64,000 bases of DNA from assembly GCF_000423325.1 (NCBI RefSeq), contig NZ_AUHT01000012.1, forward strand, positions 62,001 through 126,000, read 5' to 3'. Below the pieces are notes generated by a model. The model was not told where the DNA came from. It did no database searches and worked only from the letters and a program-made list of their open reading frames with translations. This document shows positions 52,648 to 62,685 of the stretch, in pieces (positions within the stretch are counted from its first letter, which is position 1; the number at the start of each line of letters is the position of its first letter). The position numbers were made by a program, and so were the translations under genes. The DNA is from Lysobacter defluvii IMMIB APB-9 = DSM 18482. Its GTDB lineage: Bacteria > Pseudomonadota > Gammaproteobacteria > Xanthomonadales > Xanthomonadaceae.

Positions 52648-53304
52648 TCAGTTGCCGGCCTGGAGGCGGCCGGCGCGGAGGTCGGCGGTGACCTGGGCGA
52701 TGGAGCCGCGGTTGAGCGGGCCGTCGAACTGGTTGCGGTAGGTCTGCACGAAGCTGACGCCCTCGACCATCACGTCGAAGACCTTCCACTGGCCGCCGTC
52801 CTGGCGCATCAGGTAGTCCACCGGGATCGGCTCGCCACCGGTGCGCTCCAGCTCGGTCGCCACGCGCACCATGCGGCCGTCGCGCAGCGGGCTCTCGCCC
52901 TTGATGCGCACGGTGAAGTCGCTGTTGAAGCCCAGCAGGGAATCGCCGTAGCGCGACATCAGGCTGTCGGCCAGCGCATCGGCGAAGGCGGCGACATCCG
53001 CATCCGACGCGCCGCGGCCGTGCCGCCCGAGGACCAGCCGCGCCGAGTAGTCGCGGTCGAACATCTGGTTGAACTCGGCGCTGATGAACGCACGCAGCTT
53101 GCCGCGGTCAGCGGTGAACTCGGCGCGGCGCTGCTGCAGCGTGGTCAGGATGCGGCTGAAGTTGTCCTTCACCAGCTGGCTGGGGTTGCCGGCCTGTGCG
53201 GTGGCGGCCTGCGGGGCCGGGGCGGCCGTCGCCAAGGCAGGAGCGGCGGCCAGCAGCGCGGTGGCCACGGCGGCGGCGAGCAGCGTGCGGAACGGGGTAT
53301 TCAT
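52648..53304 (-). CDS. mlaC: MlaC, periplasmic phospholipid-binding protein
   Basis: 218 residues with a signal peptide (cleavage after ALATAA). The Tgt2/MlaC domain includes LVKDNFSRILTTLQQRR, FNQMFDRDYSARLVLG and VDYLMRQDGGQWKVFDVMVEGVSF, quoted here by their cores. MlaC shuttles phospholipids through the periplasm between the MlaA complex and MlaD. The ligand pocket is hydrophobic in this family. It is preceded by mlaD with a 33-bp gap that contains a GGGAG ribosome site. Confidence 0.94.
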   Translation of the reverse strand: MNTPFRTLLAAAVATALLAAAPALATAAPAPQAATAQAGNPSQLVKDNFSRILTTLQQRRAEFTADRGKLRAFISAEFNQMFDRDYSARLVLGRHGRGASDADVAAFADALADSLMSRYGDSLLGFNSDFTVRIKGESPLRDGRMVRVATELERTGGEPIPVDYLMRQDGGQWKVFDVMVEGVSFVQTYRNQFDGPLNRGSIAQVTADLRAGRLQAGN

Positions 53305-53337
53305 GGTTTCACTCCCTGGGGGGCGGGTGTGGAGGTG

Positions 53338-53862
53338 TCAGTCCTGCAGGTACGCGGGCAGGTCGTCGGCCGGCTCTTCGACCGTGGACCCGTCATTGTC
53401 GCCGCCGCCGCTGAACATGTACTTGCCCACCATCTGGATCAGGTCGACCGAGGACTGGGTCAGGAAGATCTCGTCGCCCTCGCGCAGCGGCTCGGGGTCG
53501 CCGCCCGGCTGCAGGCCGACGTAGCTCTCGCCGAGCAGGCCGGAGGTCAGGATCGCGGCGCTGGTGTCGGCGGGCAGGTCGGAGTACCGGCTGTCGATGG
53601 CGAGGGTGACCACCGAGTCCAGCTTCACCGGGTCCAGGCCGATGCCGGAGACGCGGCCGATGGTGACCCCGCCGACCTTGACCGGCGCGTTGGTGCGCAG
53701 CGGGCCCAGGTTGGTGAAGCGGGCGGTCACCTCGTAGCTGTCGCTGCCGAACCAGCCCAGCCGGCCGTTGGTGGAGCCCAGTGCCAGCACCAGCAGCGAG
53801 GCCAGGGCCAGCAGCAGGAAGGCGCCGACGGCGAATTCGATACGCGGAGCGCGGGAGGCCAT
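53338..53862 (-). CDS. mlaD: MlaD, MCE-domain protein
   Basis: 174 residues. One N-terminal membrane helix (IEFAVGAFLLLALASLLVLALG) is followed by a periplasmic MCE domain: YEVTARFTNLGPLRTNAPVKVGGVTIGRV and LLGESYVGLQPGG are hallmarks, given here by their positions 44-72 and 108-120. MlaD forms a hexameric ring on the MlaFE transporter through which phospholipid passes. The tail ends EEPADDLPAYLQD, acidic. It lies eight bases after mlaE on this strand. Confidence 0.95.
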   Translation of the reverse strand: MASRAPRIEFAVGAFLLLALASLLVLALGSTNGRLGWFGSDSYEVTARFTNLGPLRTNAPVKVGGVTIGRVSGIGLDPVKLDSVVTLAIDSRYSDLPADTSAAILTSGLLGESYVGLQPGGDPEPLREGDEIFLTQSSVDLIQMVGKYMFSGGGDNDGSTVEEPADDLPAYLQD

Positions 53863-53870
53863 GGTCTATC

Positions 53871-54620
53871 TCACACGAACAGGAGGGCGGACATCACGAA
53901 GTTCAGCATCAGCACCAGCAGCGAGGCGTTGACCACCGCGCGGGTGGTCGCCACCGAGGTGCCCTCGATGGTCGGCTCGGCGTGGTAGCCGACGTAGGCC
54001 GCGACCAGCGCCGCGACCGCACCGAACACCGCGGACTTGATCATCGACATGCCGAAGTCCTCGACCAGGTCGACCGCGTCGCGCAGCACCTGCCAGAACA
54101 CCCCGCCGTCGATGCCGATCACGTGCACCGCCTGCAGGTAGCTGGCGCTGATCGCGAAGCTGATGAAGAAGCCGGTCAGCAGCGGCACGCACAGCACCGC
54201 CGCCCAGAACCGCGGCGCGACCGCGCGGCCGACCGGGTCGATGCCCATCAGCCCCAGCGCGGTGATCTGGTCGGTGGCGCGCATCAGTCCCAGCTCGGCG
54301 GCGATCGACGAGCCGGCGCGGCCGGTGAACAGCAGCGCGGTCAGTACCGGACCGAGTTCGCGGTACAGGCCCAAGCCCAGGATCAGGCTGACCTGGCTGG
54401 TCGCGCCGTAGGTGTCCAGCGCGCGGTAGGCCAGCAGCGTAAGCGACAGCCCCACGAAGGCGCCGCCCACGGCGATGATCGGCAGCGAGCGTGCGCCGAT
54501 CTTGTAGATCTCGCGCACGAATTCGCGGAACAGATCGGGGGTCGGGCGCGAGGCGCGCAGTACCGACAGGGTGAACAGGCCGGCCCGGCCCACCGAGCGC
54601 ACGGCGGAGGCGAAGGCCAT
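53871..54620 (-). CDS. mlaE: MlaE, ABC transporter permease
   Basis: 249 residues. Five or six membrane segments, with the family block VLTALLFTGRAGSSIAAELG near residues 92-111 and the coupling-helix sequence TDQITALGLMGIDPVGR just after it. MlaE dimerises in the inner membrane and, with MlaF, MlaB and MlaD, moves phospholipids between inner membrane and MlaC. Its start shares one base with the mlaF stop, so translation is coupled. Confidence 0.95.
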   Translation of the reverse strand: MAFASAVRSVGRAGLFTLSVLRASRPTPDLFREFVREIYKIGARSLPIIAVGGAFVGLSLTLLAYRALDTYGATSQVSLILGLGLYRELGPVLTALLFTGRAGSSIAAELGLMRATDQITALGLMGIDPVGRAVAPRFWAAVLCVPLLTGFFISFAISASYLQAVHVIGIDGGVFWQVLRDAVDLVEDFGMSMIKSAVFGAVAALVAAYVGYHAEPTIEGTSVATTRAVVNASLLVLMLNFVMSALLFV

Positions 54621-55408
54621 CAGGCGGCCTCCGCGTTGCGCGCCACGGCGTCGAAGGGGATCGGCCCGTCCGGCTCGCCATCCAGGAACTGGCGTACCAG
54701 CGGATCGGCGGTCGCCTGCAGCTCGGCCGGCGTCCCGGAGAACACGATCGAGCCGTTGGCGATCACGATGGCGTGGTCGGCCACCGGCAGGGTCTCGTGC
54801 ACGTGGTGGGTGACCACGATGCTGGTCAGCCCGAGGGTGTCGTTGAGCCGGCGCACCAGTTCCATGACCACGCCGGACGCGATCGGGTCGAGGCCGGTCA
54901 GCGGCTCGTCGTAGATCATCAGCGGCGGGTCCAGCGCCAGCGCGCGCGCCAGCGCGACCCGGCGCGCCATGCCGCCGGACAGTTCGCGCGGGAACGCGTC
55001 GGCGGCCGCGCGCAGGCCGACCGCGTGGAGCTTGAGCCGCACCAGCCGCTCGATCAGCTCCACCGGCAGCCTGGTGTGCGCGCGCAGCGGCAGGGCGACG
55101 TTCTCGGCCGCGGTAAGGTCGGTCAGCAGGCCATTGCCCTGCAGCATCACGCCGATGCGCTTGCGCAGCTCCAGCAATTCGCGGGCACGGGTCGGCATGG
55201 GCTGGCCGAACAGGCGCACGCTGCCGGCAGCGGGCTCCAGCTCTCCGGTCAACGCCGCCAGCAGCGTGGACTTGCCGCTGCCCGAGGGCCCCAGCACCGC
55301 CACCACCTGCCCGCGGGGCACCGACAGGTCGATCCCGTCGAGCACGGTGCGGCCACCGCGCGCGAGGCGGACGCCGGACAGCTCGACGATGGGGCCGGGG
55401 TGGGTCAT
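54620..55408 (-). CDS. mlaF: MlaF, ABC transporter ATP-binding protein
   Basis: 262 residues. Walker A GPSGSGKST, signature LSGGMARR, Walker B PPLMIYDEPLTGLD and the switch His in VTHHVHETL are all present. LQGNGLLTDLTAAENVALPL is the typical Q-loop region of the family. It energises MlaE and binds MlaB. It is the first gene of a six-gene operon mlaFEDCB-mlaA. The ATG giving MTHPGP was chosen. The start is 166 bp from the divergent recC start. Confidence 0.95.
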   Translation of the reverse strand: MTHPGPIVELSGVRLARGGRTVLDGIDLSVPRGQVVAVLGPSGSGKSTLLAALTGELEPAAGSVRLFGQPMPTRARELLELRKRIGVMLQGNGLLTDLTAAENVALPLRAHTRLPVELIERLVRLKLHAVGLRAAADAFPRELSGGMARRVALARALALDPPLMIYDEPLTGLDPIASGVVMELVRRLNDTLGLTSIVVTHHVHETLPVADHAIVIANGSIVFSGTPAELQATADPLVRQFLDGEPDGPIPFDAVARNAEAA

Positions 55409-55573
55409 GCAGGGACCTGGAGGACGCGTACGGCGGGGGAACGACGGCCGCGCAGGATGGCGGACAGGCGCTGAATGGGTGTTCACCATTGTCGGGGCAC
55501 GCGGCTTCGCGCACCAGTGGCCCCGGCGCCGCATGTCTCGCCGGGTGCGACGATGCTGCGGCAAGATGGCCCC

Positions 55574-58500
55574 ATGCCTGCCCCTCCAGACGTCGGCGCG
55601 CCCGACTTCCGCCTCTACCATTCCAATGCGCTGGAAGTGCTCGCCGGCATCCTGGCGGGGATCCTGCAGTCGCCGGCGCCCGGGCAGCCGCTGCTCGCCC
55701 CGGACGTGGTGCTGATCCCCCAGGTCGCGATGCGGCGCTGGCTGCAGGCGACCCTGGCGACCCGCCACGGCGTCGCGGCCAACCTGGAGTTCCTGACCCC
55801 GGGCGAGTTCGTCGGCCGGGCGCTGCAGGCCAACCCGGGGCCGGGCGGTGCCGTGGAGCCGGGGCTGGACCGCGATGAACTCGACGCGGCGGCCCTGCAG
55901 TGGCACCTGTATGCCGCGCTGACCGACCCGGCGCTGCTATCGCGGCCGGCGCTGGCGACGATCGCGGGCCACCTGGAAGGCGACGACCCGCTGCGGGCCT
56001 GGTCACTGGCCGGCGAGCTGGCGACGGTGTTCGAGAAGTACCAGGCCTGGCGCCGCGACTGGCTGCTCCGCTGGGAGGACGGGGCCGACCCGGAGGACCC
56101 GCAGGCGATCCTGTGGCGGGAGGTCGCGCGTGGCCGCCAGCACCGGGCGCGGCGGATCCAGCAGTACCTGGCCCGCCACGAGGCGCCGGGCGCGCCGCTT
56201 CCGGAGGGCCTGCCGGCCCGGCTGTGCGCCTTCGCCACGCTCAACGTGTCCCCCGACGTGCTGCGGGTCATCGCCACCCAGGCGCGGGTCGGCACCCTGC
56301 ATTTCTTCGTGCCGTCGCCGGCGCGCGACTACTGGGGTGACCTGCAGCGCGTCCGGGCCCGCCCGCTGCGCCACGGAGTGCCGCAGGACGATGCCGACGA
56401 GCACCCGGAAAACCGGCTGCTGCAGGGCTGGGGCGCGGCCGGCGCCGACTTCATGCGGGTGATCGGCGAGTACGAACTGGTACACGCCTCGGCCGACCTG
56501 CAGGCGCACGTGGACCCGGGCGAGGGCGGCGGCGCGCTCCACGGCAGCCTGCTGCGCCGCCTCCAGTCCGACCTCTTCCACCGCCGGGCCACCCCGGGCT
56601 TCCCCCTGCGCGACCAGGTCGACCGCGGCGACCCCAGCCTGCAGTTGCACGCCTGCCATACGCGCCTGCGCGAACTGCAGGTGCTGCACGACCAGCTGCG
56701 CGGCCTGTTCGACGACCCGCGCTTCGATCCGCCGCTGGAGCCGCGCGAGGTCGCGGTGCTGGCACCGGACATCGACGAGTACCTGCCCTACCTGGACGCA
56801 GTCTTCGGCGACCGCGGCCAACCCGGCGCGATCCCGTATGCGCTGGCCGACGCCAGCCCGCTGGCGGCCGAGCCGCTGGTGGAGGTGTTCCTGAAGCTGC
56901 TGGCGCTGCCGGTCTCGCGGTTCGGCCTGTCCGAGGTGCTGGACCTGCTCGCCAGCCCGCCACTGGCCGAGGCCAGTGGCCTGGACCCTGCGGCGCTGGA
57001 ACGGCTGCACGGCTGGCTCTCCGCCGCCGGCGCGCGCTGGGGGCTGGATGCGGCCCACCGCGCACGGCTGCAGGCGCCGGAGGACGACGCCTTCACCTGG
57101 GCCTTCGCGCTCGACCGGCTGCTGCTCGGCCATGCCAGTGGCAGCGACGGGGAAATCGCCGGCGTCGCGCCGCTGCCGGACCTGGAAGGCAGCGCCCTGG
57201 ATGCGCTCGACGTCCTCGTCGGCCTGCTGCGGGTGCTGGCGCGCCATGCCCGCCTGCTGGACGGCGCCCTGCCGCCCGCGGCCTGGCGCGACCGGCTGCT
57301 GGGGATGCTGGATGCGCTGCTGCCGCGCCCGCCGTCGAATCCGTCGACGCGGCGCGCGCTGGACCGGCTGCGCGCGCTGGTGGACGACTTCGCCGCCACC
57401 GCCGCCCGCGCCGGCTTCGAGGACACGGTGCCGGCGGAGGCGGTGCGGGCGCATTTCGGCCGCGTGCTGCGCGAGGCCGACACCCGGGCGCCGCTGCTCA
57501 CCGGCGGCGTCAGCATCGGCCGCATGGTGCCGATGCGGCTGCTGCCGTTCCGGGTCATCTGCGTGCTTGGCATGAACGACGGCGACTTCCCGCGCCGTGA
57601 GCCGGCGGCTGGCCTCAACCGCCTCACCGCGGAGCTGGGGAGCGAGCGCCGGCGGCCGGGCGACCGCTCCACCCGCGAGGACGACCGCTTCCTGTTCCTG
57701 CAGCTGTTCGCCGCCGCGCAGGACGTCTTCTACGTCAGCTGGCAGGGCGCCGATCCGCGCGATGGCAGCGCACGCGAGCCCTCGGTGCTGGTCTCGGAAC
57801 TGATCGCCGTGGCCGCCGCGCAGCATGCCTCGCAGTCCACCGCTGCGGTGCAGCTGGTCGTGCAGCACCCGCTGCAGCCGTTTTCCCCGGAGGCATTCGG
57901 TGCGGGGGACGACGACGGCGGCGGCATGGCCACGCTCGAGCCCCGGCGCTTCTCCTACCGCGCGCATTGGCGCGAGGCAGCGGTGGCCGGGCTGGCCCCC
58001 GGACGGGAAGCGCTGGCGCCCTGGATCACCGCCCCCCTGGAGCCACGTGGCGACACGGAAGAGGAAGCTGACGAGGACGGCCTGCCGATCGCGGCGCTGC
58101 GGCGTTTCCTGTTGCAGCCCGCCGACGCGTTGCTCCAGCAGCGGCTCGGGTTGCGGCTGGACCCGATCGAAGGGCGCGGCGAGGACGTGGAGCCGCTGGT
58201 CGCCCCGGGCCGCGGACTGGAGCGCAGCCTGCTGCAACGCGCCGTGTTCGACGCGCTGCTGCAGGGTGGGGACGAGGATCGGATCTGCGCCGGCCTGCGG
58301 GCACGGGCGATGCTCGCCGCGGGTGCCTCCGGGCGGCGCATGTTCGCGGAGGTGCGCGAACAGGTGGCGGAGTACGTCGAGGCGTTCGAGCGCTGGCGCG
58401 CCGGCGCGGAGCCGCGCTCGCTCCAGGTGGAGGCCACGGTCGACGGGTTCCGGGTGCATGGCCAGCTCACCGATGTCTACCCGCATGGCATCGCCCGCGT

Positions 58501-59035
58501 GCGCTTCGATGAGCAGAGCGGCCCTGGTGCGATCCGGGCGGGACTGGACTGGTTGCTGGCGAGCGCGGGCGGGGCCGGGCTCGACCTGGTCCAGTTCCAC
58601 CTGGTGAAGGGCGCCGGGGTGGGGCCGCACGTCCGGCCCGCGCTCGACCCATGCAAGGCGCGCGACGCCCTGCGGCGGCTGCTGCAGCTGCGCGGACAGG
58701 GACTGCGCGAGCCGCTCCCGTTCGCGCCCTACAGCAGCTGGGACTACTACCAGGCCGCGACCGGGGAACGTGGCAGCCTGGAGAAGGGCGCGGCGGCCGC
58801 GGCGAAGCGGTGGCGCGGCGCCGGCCGCGGCTTTGCCGAGGGGGAGGGTGCCGCGTTCCAGCTGGCGCTGCGGGGCCGGGACCCCTTTGCAGGCGACGAG
58901 GAACTCGTGCGGTTCGCGGACGTGGCGATGGCGGTTTTTTCCGCGCTGGAAGCGGGCGAGGTGTATTCCGGGGTGGACGCGGGGGCGCTGCGTGGCCTGG
59001 CGGCCGTGCTCGAGGACGGGGAGGGCGGCGAATGA
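55574..59035 (+). CDS. recC: Exodeoxyribonuclease V subunit gamma (RecC)
   Basis: 1153 residues, close to the E. coli RecC length of about 1120. RecC is the Chi-recognition scaffold of RecBCD, with a helicase-like but inactive core; it threads both DNA strands. Family landmarks are the start DFRLYHSNALEVLAGIL, VLIPQVAMRRWLQ, CHTRLRELQVLHDQL, EVAVLAPDIDEYLPYL and LPFRVICVLGMNDGDFPR. It lacks Walker motifs, as expected. The ATG giving MPAPPDVG was chosen because similarity begins close by; an in-frame start 99 bases upstream is possible. CAAGAT lies six bases before the ATG. Its stop overlaps the recB start by four bases. The recC-recB-recD order has no ptrA between genes. Confidence 0.93.
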   Translation: MPAPPDVGAPDFRLYHSNALEVLAGILAGILQSPAPGQPLLAPDVVLIPQVAMRRWLQATLATRHGVAANLEFLTPGEFVGRALQANPGPGGAVEPGLDRDELDAAALQWHLYAALTDPALLSRPALATIAGHLEGDDPLRAWSLAGELATVFEKYQAWRRDWLLRWEDGADPEDPQAILWREVARGRQHRARRIQQYLARHEAPGAPLPEGLPARLCAFATLNVSPDVLRVIATQARVGTLHFFVPSPARDYWGDLQRVRARPLRHGVPQDDADEHPENRLLQGWGAAGADFMRVIGEYELVHASADLQAHVDPGEGGGALHGSLLRRLQSDLFHRRATPGFPLRDQVDRGDPSLQLHACHTRLRELQVLHDQLRGLFDDPRFDPPLEPREVAVLAPDIDEYLPYLDAVFGDRGQPGAIPYALADASPLAAEPLVEVFLKLLALPVSRFGLSEVLDLLASPPLAEASGLDPAALERLHGWLSAAGARWGLDAAHRARLQAPEDDAFTWAFALDRLLLGHASGSDGEIAGVAPLPDLEGSALDALDVLVGLLRVLARHARLLDGALPPAAWRDRLLGMLDALLPRPPSNPSTRRALDRLRALVDDFAATAARAGFEDTVPAEAVRAHFGRVLREADTRAPLLTGGVSIGRMVPMRLLPFRVICVLGMNDGDFPRREPAAGLNRLTAELGSERRRPGDRSTREDDRFLFLQLFAAAQDVFYVSWQGADPRDGSAREPSVLVSELIAVAAAQHASQSTAAVQLVVQHPLQPFSPEAFGAGDDDGGGMATLEPRRFSYRAHWREAAVAGLAPGREALAPWITAPLEPRGDTEEEADEDGLPIAALRRFLLQPADALLQQRLGLRLDPIEGRGEDVEPLVAPGRGLERSLLQRAVFDALLQGGDEDRICAGLRARAMLAAGASGRRMFAEVREQVAEYVEAFERWRAGAEPRSLQVEATVDGFRVHGQLTDVYPHGIARVRFDEQSGPGAIRAGLDWLLASAGGAGLDLVQFHLVKGAGVGPHVRPALDPCKARDALRRLLQLRGQGLREPLPFAPYSSWDYYQAATGERGSLEKGAAAAAKRWRGAGRGFAEGEGAAFQLALRGRDPFAGDEELVRFADVAMAVFSALEAGEVYSGVDAGALRGLAAVLEDGEGGE

Positions 59036-62000
59036 GCGATCCCTACCTCTCCCTCCCGCTCGACGGGGCCCACGCGATCGAGGCCTCGGCCGGGACAGGC
59101 AAGACCTTCACCCTGGCGACGCTGGTGCTGCGGCTGGTGGTGGAGCAACGCCTGGACGTCGGCGAGGTGCTGGCGGTGACCTTCACCGAGGCGGCGACGC
59201 AGGAGCTGCGCGCGAGGATCCGCAAGCGCCTGCTGGTGGCCGGGCGCGTGGCCGCCGGGGATCCGGAGGACGGCGACTCGCCCGAGGCGGCGATCACCCG
59301 CGCGGTGATCGAGGCGCACCTGGAATCCAGCGGGGAATCGCCGCGCGCGATGGCGCGGCGCCTGCGCGAGGCGGCCGACCGCATCGACCTGGCCGCGATC
59401 TTCACCATCCACGGCTTCTGCGCGCGGGTGCTGCGCGAGCATGCGCTGGAGTGCGGGCAGGGCTTCGATGCGCCGGAGCTGCTGGCCAACGACAAGGCCC
59501 TGCGCGAGGACGTGGCCGCCGACCTGTGGCGGTCCCACGCAACCGATGCGGAGAGCGTCGAGGCGCTGTCCGCCCTCTGGAGCGGCGGCCCGCAGGCGCT
59601 GGCCGCGGACCTGCCGCTGCTGGTGCGCGAGCCGGTGCTGCTGCCACCCGAGCCGGGTGAGCTTCCGGATCCAATGCCGATGCTGCACGCGGCCGGCGAG
59701 GCGTTCGCCGACGCCGCCCGCCGGCACGGCGACGAGTTCCGCGCGGCGCTCGCCGAAGCGGTCGCCAACAAGGTGCTCCACGCCAACAGCTACAAGCTGG
59801 CCTGGATCGAGGAACTGTTCGATTCACTGCGGACCTGGTGCGACTCGGAGGACCGCGGTCCCTTCGCCCACGGCAAGCTGCCGCAACTGCACCGCGACAC
59901 CCTGCTGGCGCGCACCAGCAAGGCGGGGGCCGGGCGCACGCCGGACTCGCCCTTGTGCGACGCGGTGGAGGCCTATGCGCAGGCGCTGGCCCGGGTCGGG
60001 GAGATCCGCGAGGCACAGAAGGCACGGCTGCTGCACCAGGTGCGCGCCGAAGCGCGCCGCCGCCTGGCCTCGCGCAAGCAGGCGCTGCGGATCCAGACCT
60101 ACGACGACCTGGTCGACCGGGTCGCCGATGCGGTCGACGGTCCCTATGCCGACGCACTGGCGGCGCGGCTGCGGGCGCAGTACCGGGTCGCCCTGGTCGA
60201 CGAATTCCAGGACACCGATCCGCGGCAGTGGAGGATCTTCGACCGGGTGTTCGGCCGCGCGGGAGCGGAGGCTGGTGCCGGGGAGCCGGCGCTGTTCCTG
60301 ATCGGCGACCCCAAGCAGGCGATCTACGGCTTCCGCGGCGGCGATGTGGAAACCTACCTGATGGCCTGCAGCAGTGCCGCCGCGGCGCCGCCGCTGTCCT
60401 TCAACTTCCGCTCGCGCCCTTCGGTGCTGGCGGCGATCGATGCCCTGTATGCACGCGCCGACGCCTCGCCCGATACCGACGGGGGCGCGTTCGTCGACCC
60501 GCGCATCCGCTTCCGTCCGGTCCGGCCCGGCGGGAGCCGGGACGATGCCGACTACCAGCGCGGCGGGGGACCGGCGCCGGCACTGACACTGTGGCGGGCG
60601 CCCCACCCCGGCCGGGACGAAAAGGGAAAGGAGAAGTCGTGGAGCGCGCCGGAGTCGCGCGAGCTGGCCACCCGTGCCTGCGTGGCCGCGATCCACGGCG
60701 TGCTCGCCGATGCCGCTGCGGGCCGTGCGCGGATCGACGGCCGGCCGGTGCAACCGGGCGACATCGCGGTGCTGGTACGCACCCACGACCAGGCCACGAT
60801 GATCCGCCAGGCCCTCTCACGGGTCGGCATCCCGGCGGTCGCCGCCGGCAAGCTCAGCCTGTTCGCCACCGCCGAGGCGCGCGAGGTGCATGCGCTGCTG
60901 ATGGCCCTGTTGCATGGGGCCGATGCCGCCCGCCTGCGCACCGCGCTTTCGACCGTGCTGGTCGGGGAGGACGCCGCGGCGATCGATGCTCTGGCCGACG
61001 AGGACGCGCTCGAGCGCTGGCAGCTGGAGGCCTTCGGCTGGCGCGACCGCCTGCAGCGCGGCGGACCGCTCGCGCTGCTGGGCGACCTGTGCGCCGGACA
61101 TGCGAAGCGCCTCGTCGGGCTGCTGGATGGCGAGCGCCGGCTGACCAACTACCTGCAGCTTGCCGAGCTGCTGCAGGAGGCGCACCGCCAGGTGCCGGGC
61201 CTCCAGGGACTGGCCGACTGGCTCGCGCGGCAGATCGCCGCCGCCAGCAACGACGACGAGGCGCAGCTGCTGCGGCTGGAATCCGACGCGCGGCGGGTGC
61301 AGGTGGTGACACTGCACAAGAGCAAGGGCCTGGAGTACCCGCTGGTGTTCCTGCCCTACGCCGGCATCGGCGGGAAGGCGCCGGCCCCCGGGCAACGGGT
61401 GGTGGTGAACGCCGCGGGTGGCGAAGCGCCCGATGGCGAGGGATCAACGCGCCGGCAGCTGCACTGGAAGCTCGGCGTGCCCGGGAGTGGCTGGGACGAG
61501 GCGGCGGCGGCCTGGAAGCGCGCGCAGCAGGCCGAGGACGCCCGCCTGCTGTACGTCGGCCTGACCCGTGCCCGCGATGCCCTGTGGCTGGCGGGTGGCC
61601 GGTTCCACGCCCACCAGTCCTCGCCGCTGTGGCCGATGATCCAGGACGCGGCGGCGCTGCAGGACGCCGCATCGGGCGCGATCGTGGTCGATGACACGCC
61701 GCCGCCCTCGACGCTGCCCTGGCTGCCCGCTTCCATGGGGCGGGCGGTACCGGAGGCGCGCGCGCCCGGTCGTGGGCTGCACAGCGACTGGTGGGTCCAC
61801 AGCTTCACCCAGTTGTCCAACGCCGACGCCGGCCAGGATCGCTCCAGCGCCGCCACCCAGCCCGTACAGGGCGGGGGCGACGAGCCGGAAGCGGCCCCAG
61901 CCGACGCACGGCAGGAGGACGGGGTCTTCGATGCACGCTTCTCCGGTTCCCGCTTCGGCGTGGTCCTGCACGACGTGCTCGAGCATGCCGACTTCGCGCG

Positions 62001-62685
62001 CTGGCGTGGCTGGCACCCCGGGGCACCGGTGCCCGGGGGCGAGCGGGAGAAGATCGCCGCCGCGCTGGGTCGCGGGGGCTACGGCTCGGCCGACCTCGAG
62101 GACGGGGTCGAACTGCTCGCCAGGCTGGCCGGGCATACGCTGACGGTGGCGCTGCCGGAAGGCACCTGCCTGGCGGCGCTGCCGCAGGAGCAGCGGCGGC
62201 CCGAGATCGAGTTCCAGTTCGCGCTCGCACCGACCCCGGTCGGGGACCTGATCGGGCTGCTGCACGCCCACGGACTGCTCCCCGACCGCCACGGCTTCGG
62301 CGCGCGTCGGCGGCTCGAGGGACTGATGACCGGCTTGATCGACCTCACCTACCACCACGAAGGGCGCTGGTACGTGCTCGACTACAAGTCCAACCAGCTG
62401 CCCGCCTACGACGCGCAGGCCTTGGCGGGCGCCATGGCGCACCACGAATACGGGCTGCAGGCGCTGATCTATACCGTGGCCCTTCACCGCTGGCTGCGCT
62501 TCCGCCTCGGTGCCGACTACGACTACGCACGTGACTTCGGCGGCGTGCGCTACCTGTTCTGCCGTGGCCTGGATGCGACCCGCGTCGACTCGCCGGGTGT
62601 GCAGGCGTGGCGCTTCGAACCGGAGCTGGTGCATGCGGTCGATGCGCTGTTCGCCGGGGCCGCCACCGTGGAGGGCGCGCCGTGA
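59032..62685 (+). CDS. recB: Exodeoxyribonuclease V subunit beta (RecB)
   Basis: 1217 residues. RecB is the 3'-5' helicase and nuclease subunit of RecBCD, acting on double-strand break ends. An SF1A UvrD-like helicase occupies the first 850 residues or so: Walker A ASAGTGKTFTLA (18-29), FTEAATQELRARI (motif Ia), VALVDEFQDTDPRQW (motif II), IGDPKQAIYGFRGGD (motif III) and VTLHKSKGLEYP (motif V). The C-terminal nuclease domain has VLDYKSNQL with the active-site Asp 1117 and Lys 1119. The ATG overlaps the recC stop, and its own stop overlaps the recD GTG, so all three are translationally coupled. Confidence 0.95.
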   Translation: MSDPYLSLPLDGAHAIEASAGTGKTFTLATLVLRLVVEQRLDVGEVLAVTFTEAATQELRARIRKRLLVAGRVAAGDPEDGDSPEAAITRAVIEAHLESSGESPRAMARRLREAADRIDLAAIFTIHGFCARVLREHALECGQGFDAPELLANDKALREDVAADLWRSHATDAESVEALSALWSGGPQALAADLPLLVREPVLLPPEPGELPDPMPMLHAAGEAFADAARRHGDEFRAALAEAVANKVLHANSYKLAWIEELFDSLRTWCDSEDRGPFAHGKLPQLHRDTLLARTSKAGAGRTPDSPLCDAVEAYAQALARVGEIREAQKARLLHQVRAEARRRLASRKQALRIQTYDDLVDRVADAVDGPYADALAARLRAQYRVALVDEFQDTDPRQWRIFDRVFGRAGAEAGAGEPALFLIGDPKQAIYGFRGGDVETYLMACSSAAAAPPLSFNFRSRPSVLAAIDALYARADASPDTDGGAFVDPRIRFRPVRPGGSRDDADYQRGGGPAPALTLWRAPHPGRDEKGKEKSWSAPESRELATRACVAAIHGVLADAAAGRARIDGRPVQPGDIAVLVRTHDQATMIRQALSRVGIPAVAAGKLSLFATAEAREVHALLMALLHGADAARLRTALSTVLVGEDAAAIDALADEDALERWQLEAFGWRDRLQRGGPLALLGDLCAGHAKRLVGLLDGERRLTNYLQLAELLQEAHRQVPGLQGLADWLARQIAAASNDDEAQLLRLESDARRVQVVTLHKSKGLEYPLVFLPYAGIGGKAPAPGQRVVVNAAGGEAPDGEGSTRRQLHWKLGVPGSGWDEAAAAWKRAQQAEDARLLYVGLTRARDALWLAGGRFHAHQSSPLWPMIQDAAALQDAASGAIVVDDTPPPSTLPWLPASMGRAVPEARAPGRGLHSDWWVHSFTQLSNADAGQDRSSAATQPVQGGGDEPEAAPADARQEDGVFDARFSGSRFGVVLHDVLEHADFARWRGWHPGAPVPGGEREKIAAALGRGGYGSADLEDGVELLARLAGHTLTVALPEGTCLAALPQEQRRPEIEFQFALAPTPVGDLIGLLHAHGLLPDRHGFGARRRLEGLMTGLIDLTYHHEGRWYVLDYKSNQLPAYDAQALAGAMAHHEYGLQALIYTVALHRWLRFRLGADYDYARDFGGVRYLFCRGLDATRVDSPGVQAWRFEPELVHAVDALFAGAATVEGAP

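Noticed and set aside
56003-58630. Minus-strand frame of 875 codons inside recC
   Set aside because: Mirror frame of the recC coding strand with no recognisable motif.
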